In this document: piece by piece, positions 6,937 to 15,487 of the stretch
How the letters are laid out: every line of letters begins with the position of its first letter
How positions within the stretch are numbered: position 1 is the stretch's first letter
Assembly: GCA_017882605.1 (NCBI GenBank)
Contig: JADGPE010000005.1
Location: 1 to 44,804, forward strand
Origin: Thermoleophilia bacterium
GTDB taxonomy: Bacteria > Actinomycetota > Thermoleophilia > Gaiellales > Gaiellaceae
Direction of reading: 5' to 3'
Length of the DNA: 44,804 bases
Position numbers and translations under genes: made by a program
The notes under the pieces: model-generated
The model's database searches: none
Seen by the model: the letters and a program-made list of their open reading frames with translations, nothing else
What the model was told of the DNA's origin: nothing

Positions 6937-8223
6937 ATGCCCGACATTCTCAGGTTCACGGACGAGCGCGACGGGCAGAGCTTCGAAGCGCCGATCGAAG
7001 ACGAGGCGATCCGCGCGACCGCGCTCAAGCCCGCGGCACTCGTCAGCTACGACCCGGCCTTCCTGAACACCGCGTCGGTCAGAAGTGCGATCACCTACAT
7101 CGACGGTGACGCCGGCATCCTTCGCTACCGGGGTTACCCGATCGACCAGCTCGCAGAGCAAGCGACCTATCTCGAGGTCGCCTATCTCCTGATCCACGGG
7201 GAGCTGCCCAACCAGGAAGAGCTCGCGCACTGGGCGTACGACATCACCATGCACACGTTCCTGCACGAGAACGTGAAGCGCTTGATGGAGGGGTTCCGGT
7301 ACGACGCGCACCCGATGGGGATGCTCGTCAGCGTTACCGCCGCACTTTCGACCTTCTATCCCGAGGCGCAGAACGTCGACGACGCCGCGATTCGCATGCA
7401 GCAGGCCGTGCGGCTGATCGCGAAGGTGCCTACGATCGCAGCCTGGTCGTACCGGCACTCGAAAGGCCTTCCGTACGTCTACCCGGACAACGATCTGGGT
7501 TTCGCCGCGAACTTCCTCTCGATGATGTTCCGCATGGGCGAGACGCAGTACCACGCTGAGCCCGAGCTCGAGCGCGCGCTCGAGGTGCTCTTCATCCTGC
7601 ATGCCGACCACGAGCAGAACTGCAGCGCGAACGTGATGCGGTCGATCGGCTCGTCGAAAGCTGATCCGTACGTTTCGCTCGCGGGCGCTGCGGCAGCGCT
7701 CTACGGGCCGCTGCACGGCGGCGCGAACGAGGCGGTGCTACGGATGCTCGAGGAGGTCGGCAGCGTCAAGAACGTCCCGGAGTTCATCCGCGGCGTCAAG
7801 GACGGAGAAGGCCGCTTGATGGGCTTCGGCCACCGCGTCTACAAGAACTACGACCCACGGGCCCGGATCATCAAGCGAACTGCCGACGACGTCTTCCAGG
7901 TGACCGGGCGCAACAAACTGCTCGACATCGCCCTCGAGCTCGAGAAGATCGCGCTCGAAGACGAGTACTTCGTCTCCCGCAAGCTCTACCCCAACGTCGA
8001 CTTCTACTCCGGCCTGATCTACCAGGCGCTCGGCCTGCCGACGGCGCTCTTCCCCGTCATGTTCGCGATTCCCCGAACGTCAGGCTGGCTCGCCCAGTGG
8101 CTGGAGGGTGTCCAGGATCCCGAACAGAAGATCGCCCGTCCGCGCCAGATCTACACCGGGCCGGCTGAGCGTGATTTCGTCGTGCTGGAGAGCCGGAGGG
8201 CGTCGACAGCTACCGCCTCCTGA
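6937..8223 (+). CDS. gltA: Citrate synthase, type II (GltA)
   Basis: A 428-residue hexameric-type citrate synthase, the main entry enzyme of the TCA cycle. It shows GILRYRGYPIDQLAE, the catalytic His in GPLHGGANEAVLRML, a second in FGHRVYKNYDPRARI, and the catalytic Asp in NVDFYSGLIYQALG. RTSGWLAQWLE and KIARPRQIYTG close the CoA site. AAGGAGG lies 9 nt before ATG 6937, a strong conventional ribosome site, unlike the leaderless genes nearby. It is followed by a long hairpin and then pckA in the same direction. Confidence 0.95.
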   Translation: MPDILRFTDERDGQSFEAPIEDEAIRATALKPAALVSYDPAFLNTASVRSAITYIDGDAGILRYRGYPIDQLAEQATYLEVAYLLIHGELPNQEELAHWAYDITMHTFLHENVKRLMEGFRYDAHPMGMLVSVTAALSTFYPEAQNVDDAAIRMQQAVRLIAKVPTIAAWSYRHSKGLPYVYPDNDLGFAANFLSMMFRMGETQYHAEPELERALEVLFILHADHEQNCSANVMRSIGSSKADPYVSLAGAAAALYGPLHGGANEAVLRMLEEVGSVKNVPEFIRGVKDGEGRLMGFGHRVYKNYDPRARIIKRTADDVFQVTGRNKLLDIALELEKIALEDEYFVSRKLYPNVDFYSGLIYQALGLPTALFPVMFAIPRTSGWLAQWLEGVQDPEQKIARPRQIYTGPAERDFVVLESRRASTATAS

Positions 8224-8240
8224 GACGAGGACGCCTCCCC

Positions 8241-8288
8241 GGGCCGCCGAACGGCTGAAGTCCGTACCATTCAGGCGTTCGGCGGCCC
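8241..8288 (+). terminator. Long hairpin between gltA and pckA
   Basis: Arms 8241-8253 and 8276-8288 pair perfectly over 13 bp. After a single G-G mismatch a further 5 bp (CTGAA/TTCAG) close a 10-nt loop, giving a 19-position stem. No U-tract follows. It could be a terminator, or a processing or stabilising structure that lets the two genes be expressed unequally. Confidence 0.5.
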
Positions 8289-8348
8289 CTTCGCGCGCGC
8301 CGGCAACTTCATGACGAATCTGGCCGACACCTTGAAGGAGGGCTCCGG

Positions 8349-9956
8349 ATGACAGCGACTGAGATTTCCGGCCGCGTGGATCTCACCGAGCACGGGATTG
8401 ACGCGTCCGGTGCCGTCTACCGAAACCCGACCACGTCGCTGCTCTACACCCACGCGCTGCTCCGCGGCGACGGGAAGCTGGGCGAAGGCGGCCCGCTCGT
8501 GGTCGACACCGGCACCTTCACCGGGCGTTCCCCGAGGGACAAGTTTCTCGTCGACGAGCCTTCCTCGACGGATCGCATCTGGTGGGGCGGCGACGTGAAC
8601 CAGAAGCTCTCCGAGGATCACTACGAAGGGCTGCGTGAGAAGGTCACCTCGCACCTCGCCTCGGCCCCTGCGCTCTATGTCGTCGACGCGTGGGCGGGAG
8701 CGGACCCGGCGCATCGCCTCGGTGTGCGCGTCATCACCGCGCACCCGTACCACGCGCTCTTCGCGCGCACGATGTTCATCGATCTCACGCCCGAGGAACA
8801 AGCCCCCTTCGCGCCGCAGGCTCTCGTCCTGCACACGCCCGACCTCGAGGCGGACCCCCACGTGGACGGCACACGCACCGGAACCTTCGTCGTCCTGCAT
8901 CCGGGGCGCACCGAGCTGCTCGTCGGGGGCACGCACTACGCCGGCGAGATCAAGAAGTCGATCTTCACCGTGATGAACGACCGGTTGCCGCTCGAGGGCA
9001 TCTTCCCGATGCACTGCTCGGCGAACGTCGACGAGGACGGTCACGTCGCGATCTTCTTCGGTCTCTCGGGCACCGGGAAGACGACGTTGTCAGCGGATCC
9101 CGAGCGCTCGCTGATCGGCGACGACGAGCATGGGTGGGGCGACAGCGGCGTCTTCAACATCGAGGGCGGCTGCTACGCAAAGGTGATTCGCCTCTCCCCG
9201 GTCGCAGAGCCGGAGATCTTTCGCACGACGCGCACCTTCGGAACGATTCTCGAGAACGTCACGATCGACGATTTCGGCCGCCTCGACCTTGACGACGACT
9301 CGAAGACGGAGAACACGCGCGCCGCGTACAAGCTCGAGCAGATCGGTCATGCGCTCCACGCAAAGCAGGCCGGCCACCCGAACTCGGTGATCTTCCTCAC
9401 CGCCGATGCGTTTGGGATCCTGCCGCCGATCGCCAAACTGACGCGCGAGCAGGCGCTCTACTACTTCCTTTCCGGCTTCACGGCAAAGCTCGCAGGCACG
9501 GAGATCGGGGTCACCGAGCCCCAGCCGACCTTCTCGACGTGTTTCGCGCAGCCCTTCCTGCCGCAGCCACCCTCGGTCTACGCGCGCATGCTCGGCGAGA
9601 AGCTCGACGCGCATGCAGCCGACGTGTGGCTCGTGAACACGGGCTGGACCGGGGGTCCGTTCGGCGAGGGTCAGCGGATGCCGATCCAGGCGACGCGCAC
9701 CATGCTGCGCGCGGCGCTGTCCGGCAAGCTCGAGCACGCAGAACTGCGCACCGACGAAGTGTTCGGCTTCCAAGTCCCGGTGCGGGTGCCGGGTGTCGAC
9801 CTGAAGCTGCTCGACCCGCGGTCGACGTGGCGCGACCCGGAGCTGTACGACCGCAAGGCGCGCGAGCTTGCGAAGCTTTTCGTGGAGAACTTCGCCGCGA
9901 GGTTCGCCGACGTCGACGAGCCGATTCGGGCCGCAGGTCCGACCCTGGGCGCCTGA
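8349..9956 (+). CDS. pckA: Phosphoenolpyruvate carboxykinase (ATP)
   Basis: A 535-residue ATP-dependent PEP carboxykinase, converting oxaloacetate and ATP to PEP and CO2 for gluconeogenesis. Signatures: TGRSPRDKF near residue 60, GEIKKSIFTVMN, MHCSANVD, the kinase P-loop GLSGTGKTTLSADP, the metal site DDEHGW, and NTGWTGGPFGEG late in the protein. GAAGGAGG lies 8 nt before ATG 8349. It sits between citrate synthase and succinate dehydrogenase genes, so carbon entering and leaving the TCA cycle is encoded together. The next small reading frame begins within its stop (TGATG). Confidence 0.96.
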   Translation: MTATEISGRVDLTEHGIDASGAVYRNPTTSLLYTHALLRGDGKLGEGGPLVVDTGTFTGRSPRDKFLVDEPSSTDRIWWGGDVNQKLSEDHYEGLREKVTSHLASAPALYVVDAWAGADPAHRLGVRVITAHPYHALFARTMFIDLTPEEQAPFAPQALVLHTPDLEADPHVDGTRTGTFVVLHPGRTELLVGGTHYAGEIKKSIFTVMNDRLPLEGIFPMHCSANVDEDGHVAIFFGLSGTGKTTLSADPERSLIGDDEHGWGDSGVFNIEGGCYAKVIRLSPVAEPEIFRTTRTFGTILENVTIDDFGRLDLDDDSKTENTRAAYKLEQIGHALHAKQAGHPNSVIFLTADAFGILPPIAKLTREQALYYFLSGFTAKLAGTEIGVTEPQPTFSTCFAQPFLPQPPSVYARMLGEKLDAHAADVWLVNTGWTGGPFGEGQRMPIQATRTMLRAALSGKLEHAELRTDEVFGFQVPVRVPGVDLKLLDPRSTWRDPELYDRKARELAKLFVENFAARFADVDEPIRAAGPTLGA

Positions 9957-10108
9957 TGCCGCGTCCGGTGATCTGGAAGCCGCGCTATGCCACCCGGCGT
10001 ATGCGCGAGCGGGCGTGGGCGCGAGCCGACCTCGAACGCGAGCGGGCCGCGCGTGCAAGCCCGGTTGCGCCGTCGCTTCTCGCTCGGCTGCTGCGGGTTC
10101 TTCGGTAG
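9956..10108 (+). CDS. Small basic hypothetical protein (50 aa)
   Basis: ATG 9956 overlaps the pckA stop by one base, a junction used by several real gene pairs here. The product is very basic and helical (WKPRYATRRMRERAWARADL), ending in a short hydrophobic-basic tail (LLARLLRVLR). No known domain was recognised. The coupled start supports it, but the arginine-rich composition could also arise by chance at this GC content. Confidence 0.4.
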   Translation: MPRPVIWKPRYATRRMRERAWARADLERERAARASPVAPSLLARLLRVLR

Positions 10109-10111
10109 CGT
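10106..10111 (+). promoter_or_regulatory. -10 element (TAGCGT) before sdhA
   Basis: TAGCGT ends 8 nt before the GTG start of sdhA at 10120. It overlaps the stop codon of the small preceding frame. There is no Shine-Dalgarno sequence, consistent with a leaderless internal promoter for the sdh operon. Confidence 0.4.
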
Positions 10112-10119
10112 CCCTCTAC

Positions 10120-11805
10120 GTGGAAGCAACCCACGACGTCCTGGTCGTCGGCGCAGGCTGCGCCGGCATGCGCGCAGCCATCGAAGCCCACGACGCAGGA
10201 GCCGACGTCGGGGTGATCTCGAAGCTGCACCCGACCCGCAGCCATTCCGGCGCGGCGGAGGGCGGCATCAACGCTGCGCTCGGCAACGCCGCGGAGGACT
10301 CACCGGAGATTCACGCCTTCGACACGGTCAAGGGCTCCGACTACCTGGGCGACCAGGACGCGATCGAGATCTTCACGCGCGAGGCGCCGGGTGACATCTA
10401 TCAGCTGGAGCACTGGGGCGCGTTCTTCTCGCGCCGCGAGGACGGCAAGCTTGCGCAGCGCCCATTCGGCGCCGCCGGCTCGCCCCGCACGGTCTTCGCA
10501 GCCGACATCACGGGCCATGTGCTGATCCAGGTGCTCTACGAGCAGCTCGTGAAGCGAGACATCACCGTGTACGAGGAGTACTTCGCGTGGAAGCTCGTCG
10601 AGAATGACGGCCGTTGCCAGGGCGTCATCTGCTGGGATCTTCTGAACGGCGGCCTGAAGACGGTCGGGGGGAAGACCGTCGTGCTCGCCACCGGCGGCCA
10701 GGGCCGCATCTATCGCACCACGACGAACGCTTACGCGTGCACGGGCGACGGCGCGGCGATGGCACTCCGCCTCGGTCTGCCGCTGAAGGACATGGAGTTC
10801 ATGCAGTTCCATCCGACGACGCTCTATCCGACGGGGATCCTGCTCACGGAAGGCTGTCGTGGCGAAGGTGCCTACCTGATCAACAGCGAGGGCGAGCGCT
10901 TCATGAAGCGCTATGCGCCGAATGCAATGGAGCTCGCCTCGCGCGACGTCGTCTCGCGCTCGGAGCAGACCGAGATCGATGCGGGCCGCGGCATCAACGG
11001 TTCCGTGATGCTCGACATGCGCCATCTCGGCGCCGAGCGAATCATCGAGCGGCTGCCGGGCTCACGGGAGCTCTCGATGACGTTCGCCGGTGTCGATCCG
11101 ATCTATGACCCGGTGCCCGTGCGCCCGGGCGCGCACTACCATATGGGCGGCGTCGAGACCGGAAACGACGGCGAGACCGAGTTGACCGGCCTGTACGCGG
11201 CCGGCGAGGTTGCGTGCGTGTCGGTGCACGGTGCGAACCGCCTCGGCGGCAACTCGCTCATGGAGACGATCACGTTCGGGAGACGCGCCGGGCGTGCTGC
11301 AGCCGAGTGGGCTCTTTCGAACACTACGGTCGATGTCCCGCGGAGCGCCGAGGCCGACGCGGAGCGCGAGTTGAAGGCGCTGCTCGACGTCTCCTCCGGC
11401 GAGCGCGCCTGGCAGATTCGCAACGACCTCGGCACTTCGATGCTCGAGAACTTCGGTGTTTTCCGCCGCGATGAGCAGATGACGACCCAGGTCGAGATCA
11501 TCGCCGGGCTGCGCGAACGCTACAAACGAGGCGTCGTCGTCGAGGACAAGGGCGAGGTCTTCAACAGCGACCTCACGCAGGCGATCGAGCTCGGGAACAT
11601 GCTCGACCTCGCCGCATGCATGTTGCAGGCCGGCGTCGCCCGCAAGGAGAGCCGTGGCGCGCACGCACGCCCGTACGACTATCCCGACCGCGACGACGAG
11701 AACTTCATGAAGCATTCGATCTCGCGCTGGGTCGACGGCGGCCCCGAGCTTTCGTGGAAGGACGTTCGCTACACGAAGTACGACCCCATGGAAAGGAAGT
11801 ACTAG
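10120..11805 (+). CDS. sdhA: Succinate dehydrogenase flavoprotein subunit
   Basis: A 561-residue flavoprotein that oxidises succinate to fumarate. The FAD fold begins DVLVVGAGCAGMRAA. His42 in RSHSGAAEGG matches the His that binds FAD covalently. The active-site loop reads MQFHPTTLYPTGIL, TEGCRGEGAYLIN follows, and GANRLGGNSLMETITFGRRAG closes the FAD site. GTG 10120 is chosen because the fold starts directly after it; an ATG further up lies inside pckA out of context. sdhB begins on the next base after its stop. Partners SdhB and SdhE indicate a type-E enzyme facing the quinone pool. Confidence 0.94.
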   Translation: MEATHDVLVVGAGCAGMRAAIEAHDAGADVGVISKLHPTRSHSGAAEGGINAALGNAAEDSPEIHAFDTVKGSDYLGDQDAIEIFTREAPGDIYQLEHWGAFFSRREDGKLAQRPFGAAGSPRTVFAADITGHVLIQVLYEQLVKRDITVYEEYFAWKLVENDGRCQGVICWDLLNGGLKTVGGKTVVLATGGQGRIYRTTTNAYACTGDGAAMALRLGLPLKDMEFMQFHPTTLYPTGILLTEGCRGEGAYLINSEGERFMKRYAPNAMELASRDVVSRSEQTEIDAGRGINGSVMLDMRHLGAERIIERLPGSRELSMTFAGVDPIYDPVPVRPGAHYHMGGVETGNDGETELTGLYAAGEVACVSVHGANRLGGNSLMETITFGRRAGRAAAEWALSNTTVDVPRSAEADAERELKALLDVSSGERAWQIRNDLGTSMLENFGVFRRDEQMTTQVEIIAGLRERYKRGVVVEDKGEVFNSDLTQAIELGNMLDLAACMLQAGVARKESRGAHARPYDYPDRDDENFMKHSISRWVDGGPELSWKDVRYTKYDPMERKY

Positions 11806-12900
11806 GTGCAGGTCGGCCTGAAGATCTGGCGCTTCAACTCACGCACGGGTGAGCGGGAGCTGCAGGAGTACGAGATTGCAGCCCCCGAAGAGGCGACGCT
11901 GCTCGACTGCCTCGACATCGTCAAGGACCAGCACGACGGGACCCTCGCGTATCGCAAGAGCTGTCGGATGATGATCTGCGGCTCCTGCGGCATGCGCATG
12001 GACGGTGCCGCTGTGCTCGCCTGCAAGATGCGCATGTACGACATCGCGCAGTCCGGCCACGTCCCCGTGATCTCGGCGATGGGAAACCTGCCGATCGTCA
12101 AGGACCTCGTGGTCGACATGGATCCGTTCTGGCAGAAGTTCAACTCCGTCAACCCGTACCTCCAGCCGGGCTACGAGGAACCCCCGGACGGCAAGGAGCA
12201 CGTGATCAGCCAGCAGCGGATGAACGTCGTCCACAAAGAGGCGCTCTGCATCAACTGCGGCTGCTGTGTGTCCGAGTGCAACGCAATGGAGGCCGACCCG
12301 ATGTTCACCGGCCCACAGGCACTCGCCAAGGCGATGCGCTTCGTCGGCGATCCACGCGACGGCCAGAAGCTCGCTCGTCTCGAGAAGTTGAACGGCGAGC
12401 ACGGGATCTGGGAGTGCACGCGCTGCTACTTCTGCAACGAGCGCTGCCCGAAGGGCGTCGATCCGCGCGACGCGATCGCAAAGCTCGGTGCCGAGTCGAT
12501 GAAGGAAGGGATCGACCGCGACATGGGCGCGAAGCACGCCAAGTGGTTCGTGACGTCTGCGAGGACGACGGGCTGGCTGCGCGAGACCGAGCTCGTGCCG
12601 AAGACGCAGGGCATCGTCAGCGCGATCAAGCAGACCCGCTTCGCACTCGACCTCGCCCGGAAGGGCAAGGTGCCGCCGCCGTTCCCGCCTCATGTGGCGA
12701 AGGACGTCAGAGAGGCGCGGCGCCTCCACGACCTCGTGCGCGACCAGGGTCGCAACGGGTTTGCGGGCATCGTCCAGGGCGAGCATGCGCTGGCGCGGCT
12801 CGCGCACGGCCATTCGGGCACCGAGACGCTCGAGGAGATCTACGACCGGCCCGGGGCCTACCACCGGCCGTTCATCGCCGACGAGGAGGCTGACGTATGA
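11806..12900 (+). CDS. sdhB: Succinate dehydrogenase iron-sulfur subunit, long type-E form
   Basis: A 364-residue iron-sulfur subunit (usual length 230-260) starting at GTG 11806. CRMMICGSCGMRMDGAAVLAC binds the 2Fe-2S centre and CINCGCCVSEC the 4Fe-4S centre. The third motif is CTRCYFCNERCPKG: it has an extra Cys (CxxCxxCxxxCP) where ordinary SdhB, which holds a 3Fe-4S centre, has none. This is the change known in type-E succinate:quinone reductases, which carry a second 4Fe-4S cluster. The last 110 residues are an added helical tail. Its final codon overlaps sdhE by ATGA. Confidence 0.92.
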   Translation: MQVGLKIWRFNSRTGERELQEYEIAAPEEATLLDCLDIVKDQHDGTLAYRKSCRMMICGSCGMRMDGAAVLACKMRMYDIAQSGHVPVISAMGNLPIVKDLVVDMDPFWQKFNSVNPYLQPGYEEPPDGKEHVISQQRMNVVHKEALCINCGCCVSECNAMEADPMFTGPQALAKAMRFVGDPRDGQKLARLEKLNGEHGIWECTRCYFCNERCPKGVDPRDAIAKLGAESMKEGIDRDMGAKHAKWFVTSARTTGWLRETELVPKTQGIVSAIKQTRFALDLARKGKVPPPFPPHVAKDVREARRLHDLVRDQGRNGFAGIVQGEHALARLAHGHSGTETLEEIYDRPGAYHRPFIADEEADV

Positions 12901-13781
12901 GGAAGGTTGCGTACTACAAGGGGTGCCTCGCGTCGCTGTCGGCGAAGGAGCTCGACTCGGCAACACAGGCGCTTGCGCCGAAGGTCGGTCTCGAGCTCAT
13001 CGAGCTCGAGTCGGTGACCTGCTGCGGTGCGGGCGACATCCACGAAGCAGAGCCCGACTACTACCTCCATCTGAACGCGCGGATCCTCTCCTACGCGGCC
13101 GCCGAAGGCGTCGACACGCTCCTGACGGTCTGCAACGTCTGCACGCTCAACCTGCGCCAAGCCAACTTCATGCTCCTCGGCGACACCGAGTTGCGCGCAC
13201 GCGTCAACGAGAATCTCGTCGCCGTCGGCGTGCCCGCGTACGAGCAGGACGTCGACGTCCGCCACTTGCTCTGGGAGATCGCGGAGGGCGAGGGGTACGA
13301 GTTGCTGAAGGGCGCTGCGCACAAGGGCCTCAAGGGTCTCAAGATCGCGCCGTTCTACGGCTGCCAGATCCTGCGTCCGTCGAAGATCCAGGGCTTCGAG
13401 GATCCCGACCGCCCGTGGTCGCTCGAGCGGATCATCCAGGCATGCGGGGGCGAACCGGTCGACTATCCGGCGAAGATCAAGTGCTGCGGCTTCCCGATCA
13501 TTCAGGCGCGGGAAGAGACTGCGCTCAGCGAGCTGATCCAGCCCATCGAACAGGCCTACGAGGCCGGTGCGGACGCGATCGTGACTCCGTGCCCGCTCTG
13601 CCACCTCTCGCTCGACGCGTGGCAGTCGAAACTCAAGAAGTCGACCGGACGTGACTTCAACATGCCGATCCTCCACCTCTCGCAACTCGTCGGCGTCGCC
13701 GCCGGGCTCACCGAGTCGGAGCTGAAGTTCAAGCGGCATGTCGTCTCGGTCAAGCCTGTCCTCGAAAAGCTCGAAGCCTGA
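12897..13781 (+). CDS. sdhE: Type-E succinate dehydrogenase subunit SdhE (HdrB-like, two CCG domains)
   Basis: A 294-residue protein with two cysteine-rich CCG modules. The first has YYKGC, TCCGAG and CNVC; the second has YGC, KCCGFP and CPLC. In heterodisulfide reductase HdrB and in type-E SdhE/MfrE these bind non-cubane iron-sulfur clusters. No transmembrane helices are evident, so membrane attachment differs from the ordinary SdhC/SdhD anchor. It starts at ATG 12897 inside the end of sdhB. No SdhF or SdhC/D gene follows. A related role as an HdrB-like electron carrier is possible, but the operon favours succinate dehydrogenase. Confidence 0.9.
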   Translation: MRKVAYYKGCLASLSAKELDSATQALAPKVGLELIELESVTCCGAGDIHEAEPDYYLHLNARILSYAAAEGVDTLLTVCNVCTLNLRQANFMLLGDTELRARVNENLVAVGVPAYEQDVDVRHLLWEIAEGEGYELLKGAAHKGLKGLKIAPFYGCQILRPSKIQGFEDPDRPWSLERIIQACGGEPVDYPAKIKCCGFPIIQAREETALSELIQPIEQAYEAGADAIVTPCPLCHLSLDAWQSKLKKSTGRDFNMPILHLSQLVGVAAGLTESELKFKRHVVSVKPVLEKLEA

Positions 13782-14590
13782 CCCTCGCCGTCTGGCTCGT
13801 CGCTGGGCTCGCCGCACTCGCGGCACTGGTTGCTGCCTACGCCTGGCTCGAAGCGGGCTGGGTGCGGCTGCGCGTGCGCGAAGTGTCGTTGCCCCGACTC
13901 GCTCCCGAGCTCGATGGACTTCGGATCGCCCATCTCTCGGACTTCCACCTCGGGGTGCCGTCGCGAGGCGTGCGGGCCGTCGAGCGCGCTGTGGACTGGG
14001 TGGCAGAGCGCCGGCCGGATCTCGTTTGCGTCACCGGGGACCTGCTGTCACGACCGCACGCGGAGCAGCAGCTGCTCGCGCTCCTCGAGAAGCTGCCGCA
14101 TCCCTACGTCGTGCTCGGCAACCACGACTACGCGATTTCGCGCGACCCGTTCTCGCGCCCGGTCGAGCTCGGGCGGCTCGAGCACGGGACGCTGCTGCTC
14201 GACTCATCCGTCACCGTCGAGGAACGGGGGAAGCTCGTCGAGCTCGCAGGGGTCGATCCGCGCACGTGGCTGGAGAAGCGCACAAGTGCCTTCGACGAGC
14301 CGGCTGCCGACCTGCGCATCCTCCTCTGTCACTTTCCCCGCGCCCTCGACACCGTGCCCGCGGGACGCTGGGACCTGATCCTCGCGGGACACCTGCACGC
14401 CGGCCAGATTGTGCTGCCGTACGGGTTCGGGAAGCTGCTGCTCGCCCATCCGCGGGCGCGCTACGCCGAGGGGGTGTTCGAGCGGGAAGGGACTGTGATG
14501 CACGTCTCACCGGGCCTCGGGACGACGTTTGTGCCCTTCCGCTTCTTCGCCCGCCCCGAGGCGACCGAACTCGTCCTACGATGTCGCTGA
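13778..14590 (+). CDS. Membrane-anchored calcineurin-like metallophosphoesterase, apparent CTG start
   Basis: A YkuE-like phosphoesterase with the five metal motifs SDFHLG, GDLLSR, GNHDY, CHFP and AGHLHAGQ. A GTG at 13862 would give a 242-residue protein lacking any anchor. The same frame stays open upstream and encodes a membrane helix (residues 4-24, AVWLVAGLAALAALVAAYAW) normal for this family. The only plausible initiator there is CTG 13778, which overlaps the sdhE stop as CTGA; no ATG, GTG or TTG is in frame between 13682 and 13861. The 270-residue form is therefore preferred. Substrate unknown; some relatives act on UDP-diacylglucosamine or lipid phosphates. Confidence 0.75.
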   Translation: MTLAVWLVAGLAALAALVAAYAWLEAGWVRLRVREVSLPRLAPELDGLRIAHLSDFHLGVPSRGVRAVERAVDWVAERRPDLVCVTGDLLSRPHAEQQLLALLEKLPHPYVVLGNHDYAISRDPFSRPVELGRLEHGTLLLDSSVTVEERGKLVELAGVDPRTWLEKRTSAFDEPAADLRILLCHFPRALDTVPAGRWDLILAGHLHAGQIVLPYGFGKLLLAHPRARYAEGVFEREGTVMHVSPGLGTTFVPFRFFARPEATELVLRCR

Positions 14591-14591
14591 C

Positions 14592-14858
14592 ATGGAAGGA
14601 CACAGCGTGATCTCGCCCGAGGTGCTCGCGCGCTACGTCGCCGACGCAGCTGCTGAGGTTCCCGGCGTGCACACCAAGCAACGCCGCGGCGCACGCGTGA
14701 ACGGCCTCGAGGTCGAGGTGCACGTCGTGATCGACTACGGCGCGAGCATTCCGGAGGTTGCCGCCGAGGTTCAGAAGCGGGTGATCGAGTACCTGGGCCG
14801 GATGGCGGACGTCAAGCCGACGTCGGTCGACGTGGTCGTCGACGACGTTCAGCGATAG
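14592..14858 (+). CDS. Asp23/Gls24-family envelope-associated protein
   Basis: An 88-residue protein beginning at ATG 14592, 1 nt after the phosphoesterase stop. It carries the Asp23 core: ISPEVLARYVADAAAEVPGV, then GLEVEVHVVIDYGASIPEVA and VQKRVIEYLGRM, ending VDVVVDDV. Members such as staphylococcal Asp23 form cytoplasmic structures at the membrane and affect cell-envelope stress. It is coupled to both neighbours. Confidence 0.8.
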   Translation: MEGHSVISPEVLARYVADAAAEVPGVHTKQRRGARVNGLEVEVHVVIDYGASIPEVAAEVQKRVIEYLGRMADVKPTSVDVVVDDVQR

Positions 14859-15487
14859 TGGCCACTCGGATCGCAGGCCTGACGAAGCTGACGCTCGAAA
14901 CGGCGCCGACGGTCTGCCACGGATGCATCTGGTGGCAGACGCGCGGCCCGCGCACGACCGACAAGGATCGGTGGATGGAGAAGATGGAGCTCGACTTTGG
15001 CGCGTGGGGCACCGTCTACTACGACTCCGACGGACGCGTGCTCGGTTCCATGCAGTACGGCCCGTCTCACGCATTCCCACGCGCAACGGAGCTCCCGGGC
15101 GGGCCGCCTTCGGAGGATTCGATGCTCGTCACGTGCGCGTACCTGACGGACTCCTCGAGCCCGTGGGTGCTGCAGTCGCTCTTCCTCGCGGCGATCGGGG
15201 AGGCTCGTGACCGCGGCGCGCCGTCGCTCGAAGCGTTCTCGTTCCGCTATCCCGAGGGCGAGTCGGCGTACGAGCGCTTCCGCGTGCACAGGACGGTGTT
15301 CCCCGTCGACTTCCTGGCCGACTTCGGCTTCGAGGTCGTGCGCTCTGCCGGCCGCGTCGGCCTTTCACGACTCGAGCTGGGCGGGCTGCAGCCGGTCGCC
15401 GAGGGCAAGCGCGAGAAGGTGCTCCGCGTCGTCAAGACCGCGTTCGGTGTCCCGGAGGGCGTCCCGGCCCCGACGCCCCCGAGTTAG
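14858..15487 (+). CDS. GNAT-like acetyltransferase-fold protein
   Basis: A 209-residue protein, start GTG 14858 within the preceding stop. Residues 18-26 read TVCHGCIWW, a Cys pair near the N-terminus. The centre (SMLVTCAYLTDSSSPWVLQS, then LFLAAIGEARDRGAPSLEAF) resembles GNAT strand beta-4 and helix alpha-3, and FPVDFLADFGFEVVRSAGRV fits the C-terminal GNAT strands. The canonical acetyl-CoA loop Q/RxxGxG/A is not clear. It could be an inactive or divergent member. Its 3' end overlaps the convergent sugar isomerase by 56 nt. Confidence 0.6.
   Translation: MATRIAGLTKLTLETAPTVCHGCIWWQTRGPRTTDKDRWMEKMELDFGAWGTVYYDSDGRVLGSMQYGPSHAFPRATELPGGPPSEDSMLVTCAYLTDSSSPWVLQSLFLAAIGEARDRGAPSLEAFSFRYPEGESAYERFRVHRTVFPVDFLADFGFEVVRSAGRVGLSRLELGGLQPVAEGKREKVLRVVKTAFGVPEGVPAPTPPS

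Noticed and set aside
13738-14610. Alternative plus-strand frame through the phosphoesterase
   Set aside because: Arg/Ala-rich shadow frame; the metallophosphoesterase motifs lie in the other frame.
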